Shown in pieces: positions 61,593 to 64,000 of a stretch of DNA of 64,000 bases (its first letter is position 1; the number at the start of each line of letters is the position of its first letter). The position numbers were made by a program, and so were the translations under genes. Below the pieces are notes generated by a model. The model saw only the letters and a program-made list of their open reading frames with translations, searched no databases and was not told the DNA's origin. Source of the DNA: Glossina fuscipes (Eukaryota > Arthropoda > Insecta > Diptera > Glossinidae); the NCBI RefSeq assembly GCF_014805625.2, contig NW_023998415.1, positions 49,771,908 through 49,835,907 of the forward strand. The letters are read 5' to 3'.

Positions 61593-62851
61593 GTTTAGGG
61601 AATAAAATGAAACTAACGAATTCATGTAAAAATACGTGCATACCTATAAGCGAATATCAATAAGTCTATAATGAAGATGCCTGTAAGCATTCAAGTGAAA
61701 ATTTAAATGAGTAAATGTTTGTCAATCATGCAATGCATGAAAAGCATAGATGGAAAGCTATCATCGAAATAATTCAGATTAAATATAAAAATTAACGTGT
61801 GAGCCGAAAAATCGAATTTCCCCCAACATAACGCTTAATACTAAGCACTAGCTTAGGTACGATATATGATGGCATAGATAGAATGGAAAACCTATTCGCT
61901 CAGTATGCAACCTATACTAACTACTTTACATATCATTTAATTGGCAAATCATATGTTGTGGTCATTGGTAATTGTACAACACATCTACAGCTATAATATA
62001 TTTACATTTTTTACATTATTTATCTGCCTGTGCTGTTTTAGTCAGACATATTCTAGTGCATCACATAGATTTGCTGTCAATCGAAGCAAAAGATCGCGGA
62101 AAAGTCATATCACTTTTTGGTCACATTAGTGCATCACTAAGAAAAGTTGTTGGTTCAGATCAAAGACTTAGTTTGCAATAGTCCTATAGTTCCAATGACA
62201 GCGAAGGGCAAGAAGAATCAGAGACGAGCAACTCATAGCGAGTTCAATTTTGTGAATAAAACAGATTTCGAATAGCAATACTTATTAGGAAGCGCAAGCC
62301 ATTAGCGTTACTCAGGAGTCAAATTCATAATGCCCCGCGTGCAGTGTAGAAGGAAAGAATAGGAAGAAACGAAGAGATTCGTATTCTTTTGCAATTATTA
62401 AGAAATATTGTATTATTGCAATAAATAAAATCGATATGTAAATAAAATTTTCCACATTATGACACACGTGTCGTATACATATGCGTACACATAACTTCAT
62501 AAAATTGAATAAAATCATGAAGTAATTAAGTACTTTCGTAACAATTACTGTTATCACTGGACGCTTAAAATTTTATTAAAGATTTCTTTACATTTAATAC
62601 TTTTGGCTTTTACATGATGGTCCGGTATACACTGGGATACATTACATCGTTATTCTCGAAGTTCTTTCAACGAAAGAAAAGTTTTGTAATTTTTCTAATT
62701 TTGTGTTCTTAATGGCAAACATGGCCAAAATGAAAAGCAAACGTTTCATTGTTAGACCCCTATATATATACCAAAGTCGTTATCTACTTACTAAGCAATT
62801 AAACACAAACGTTTACAAATATTATTCCATAAATTTTCTCTTCTCATTCTA

Positions 62852-62998
62852 GAAAGGAGCATAAAATTGCCCGAGAATATATTAGTCATGGCAGATCGAC
62901 ATTTAATATATCCATTAGGGAAACAAAGGCATGGCAAAGTGGCCCTTCTACTACTACCTTACAGTATGAAAGTGATGTTTCTGACCTGATATTTTAGC
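62852..62998 (+). CDS. Last coding exon of an unidentified gene
   Basis: A strong acceptor (TTTTCTCTTCTCATTCTAG) is followed by a 49-codon frame in phase 2, ending TAG. The frame reads KEHKIAREYISHGRSTFNI, then an Arg-Glu-Thr-Lys-Ala-Trp segment, GPSTTTLQYESDVSDLIF and stop. It looks like a cytoplasmic C-terminal tail, with Ser/Thr-rich and acidic endings, but contains no domain that I recognise. No upstream exon with a matching phase-2 donor was found in the 6 kb to the left, so either the intron is long or this is a pseudo-exon. It is the best evidence for a gene to the right of Mip. Confidence 0.5.
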
Positions 62999-63399
62999 GA
63001 TAAGCTTAGCTTAATGAAATGTCTGCGAAATCAATTCGACTCTTGAGTTAAACGACATACAGACGGCTTCGGTAAGAGTACGCAATCGCATAGCATGACT
63101 TTATTGTTACAAAACAACTTCCGAACACTCACTAACACTATTTGCAAATAATATTGCGCCTCCTTCAACAATCTTTAGAAGAGTGTTTCAGGTTTTGTTT
63201 CGATGAAACTTGTTTTTATGAATTCGATCGTACACTATAAAAATGGTATACGTACATAACTGTAAAATAAATAATTAAATATTATATTTTCAAAATCTCA
63301 TTGTTCTATTCATCATACGTACTAATACAATCATAAGGAATTTTTTGCTGCCAAAATTTTTTGTGATTATGAGCTGCAATAACTTTGGAAGTTTAGTTA

Positions 63400-64000
63400 G
63401 CACAACTTCGTACTGCGCTGCCTGTAGGGCTTTATAGGTTAGCTCGATCCGAAGCGTTCTCAATAGCCTTCGTCATTGAGCCAAAACATAACTCAAAAAT
63501 TGCAACCTACAACTTGAACACGAGACTACATGAGAAGGATAAATGGACAGACGGACAGACAAATTTAAATTGATTAAGAAAATGATATTTTATCGAAACT
63601 TAATCCCTATCTCAAAGATATAATAATGATACTTGTAAAGAGCGAAAACGCGTTTTATTTAAAAAACAAGTAAGAAAATGGAATTCGGTCGGGACTGATT
63701 CTCTTACATCCATCGCCGTTATCCTAGAAAAGACAAAAGAAGTAAAAGAACAAAATTTTCATGCTCTACATGGTATGAAGAGGCCGCAGTTGATTTCTTC
63801 TATTTTCAAAGCAAAACTTCTTGTCTTACAAGCTTTTGGGCGTTATAGGTATGCACTTTGAAAAGTTTAAGTCAATTCCGAATTCTTTTCCAAATATGTT
63901 GGCAATATCTCCATTTTCGCTAACGGGAGAATGTTTACCACAAATACTATAAAGTTGCGCAAACAGACAGATGGACAGGCGAACAGACAGAGACGTTTGA
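63400..64000 (+). repeat. Family A fragment followed by the left end of a family B copy
   Basis: 63430-63600 carries family A blocks (CTCAAAAATTGCAACCTACA and GACAGACGGACAGAC). At 63665 a new element starts with AACAAGTAAGAAAATGGAAT and a partly broken hairpin (ATTCGG/CTGATT). It can be aligned block by block with the copy at 10241 and runs off the window. Confidence 0.6.

Noticed and set aside
61396..61641. Minus-strand frames with repeated Met-Tyr-Val-Cys
   Set aside because: Translation of the (CATA)n microsatellite.

Overview
This 64 kb window is nuclear DNA from a higher fly (cyclorrhaphan Diptera). It is AT-rich, has short introns of 50-100 nt with GT-AG borders, and its recognisable genes have their closest known relatives in Drosophila. 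It carries many dispersed non-autonomous repeats with CCGTCTGTC-like tracts, of a kind common in fly genomes. I see no prokaryotic, viral or CRISPR features. A non-drosophilid fly (tephritid or calyptrate-like) is an inference from the repeat families and divergence.

Layout, left to right. (1) 1-1088 (+): 3' end of a threonine-rich secreted protein with ~100-residue YLPP repeats. (2) 7797-9731 (+): complete five-exon nocturnin/curled gene. (3) 12839 to at least 14560 (-): ninjurin, first exon not found. (4) 14.6-25.0 kb: gene-poor and repeat-rich, with a 48-codon open frame and a decayed phosphatase-like sequence just before (5) 25337-26093 (+): Gas41, a YEATS-domain protein. (6) 28016-29739 (+): five-exon Cwc27, a spliceosomal cyclophilin. 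(7) 32.7-34.7 kb (+): a 600-650-residue protein I do not recognise, behind a clear TATA box. (8) 36824-46790 (-): complete seven-exon cadherin, best matched to Cad74A. (9) 55143-55892 (-): myoinhibitory peptide precursor (Mip). (10) 62852-62998 (+): last exon of an unidentified gene.

The genes do not form one pathway. Gas41 and Cwc27 are housekeeping nuclear genes on the same strand. Cad74A and Mip sit next to each other as in Drosophila 74A-B, which supports both names. Gaps are filled mainly by two repeat families, called A and B here. They share an end design: a short AAGTAAGAA-type start followed by a 5-6 bp hairpin.

Points most worth a second look: two genes (nocturnin and Mip) each need a non-canonical GC-AG intron; Mip has lost the processing signals on its first two peptide copies; the A/B repeat hairpins show compensatory base changes and family A ends in a second, longer hairpin; a GC-rich, multi-hairpin element lies at 58283-58536; and several short coding-like frames have no assigned identity.

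Exon borders were worked out by hand from splice consensus and reading-frame continuity. Product names rest on recognised motifs, not on a database search.
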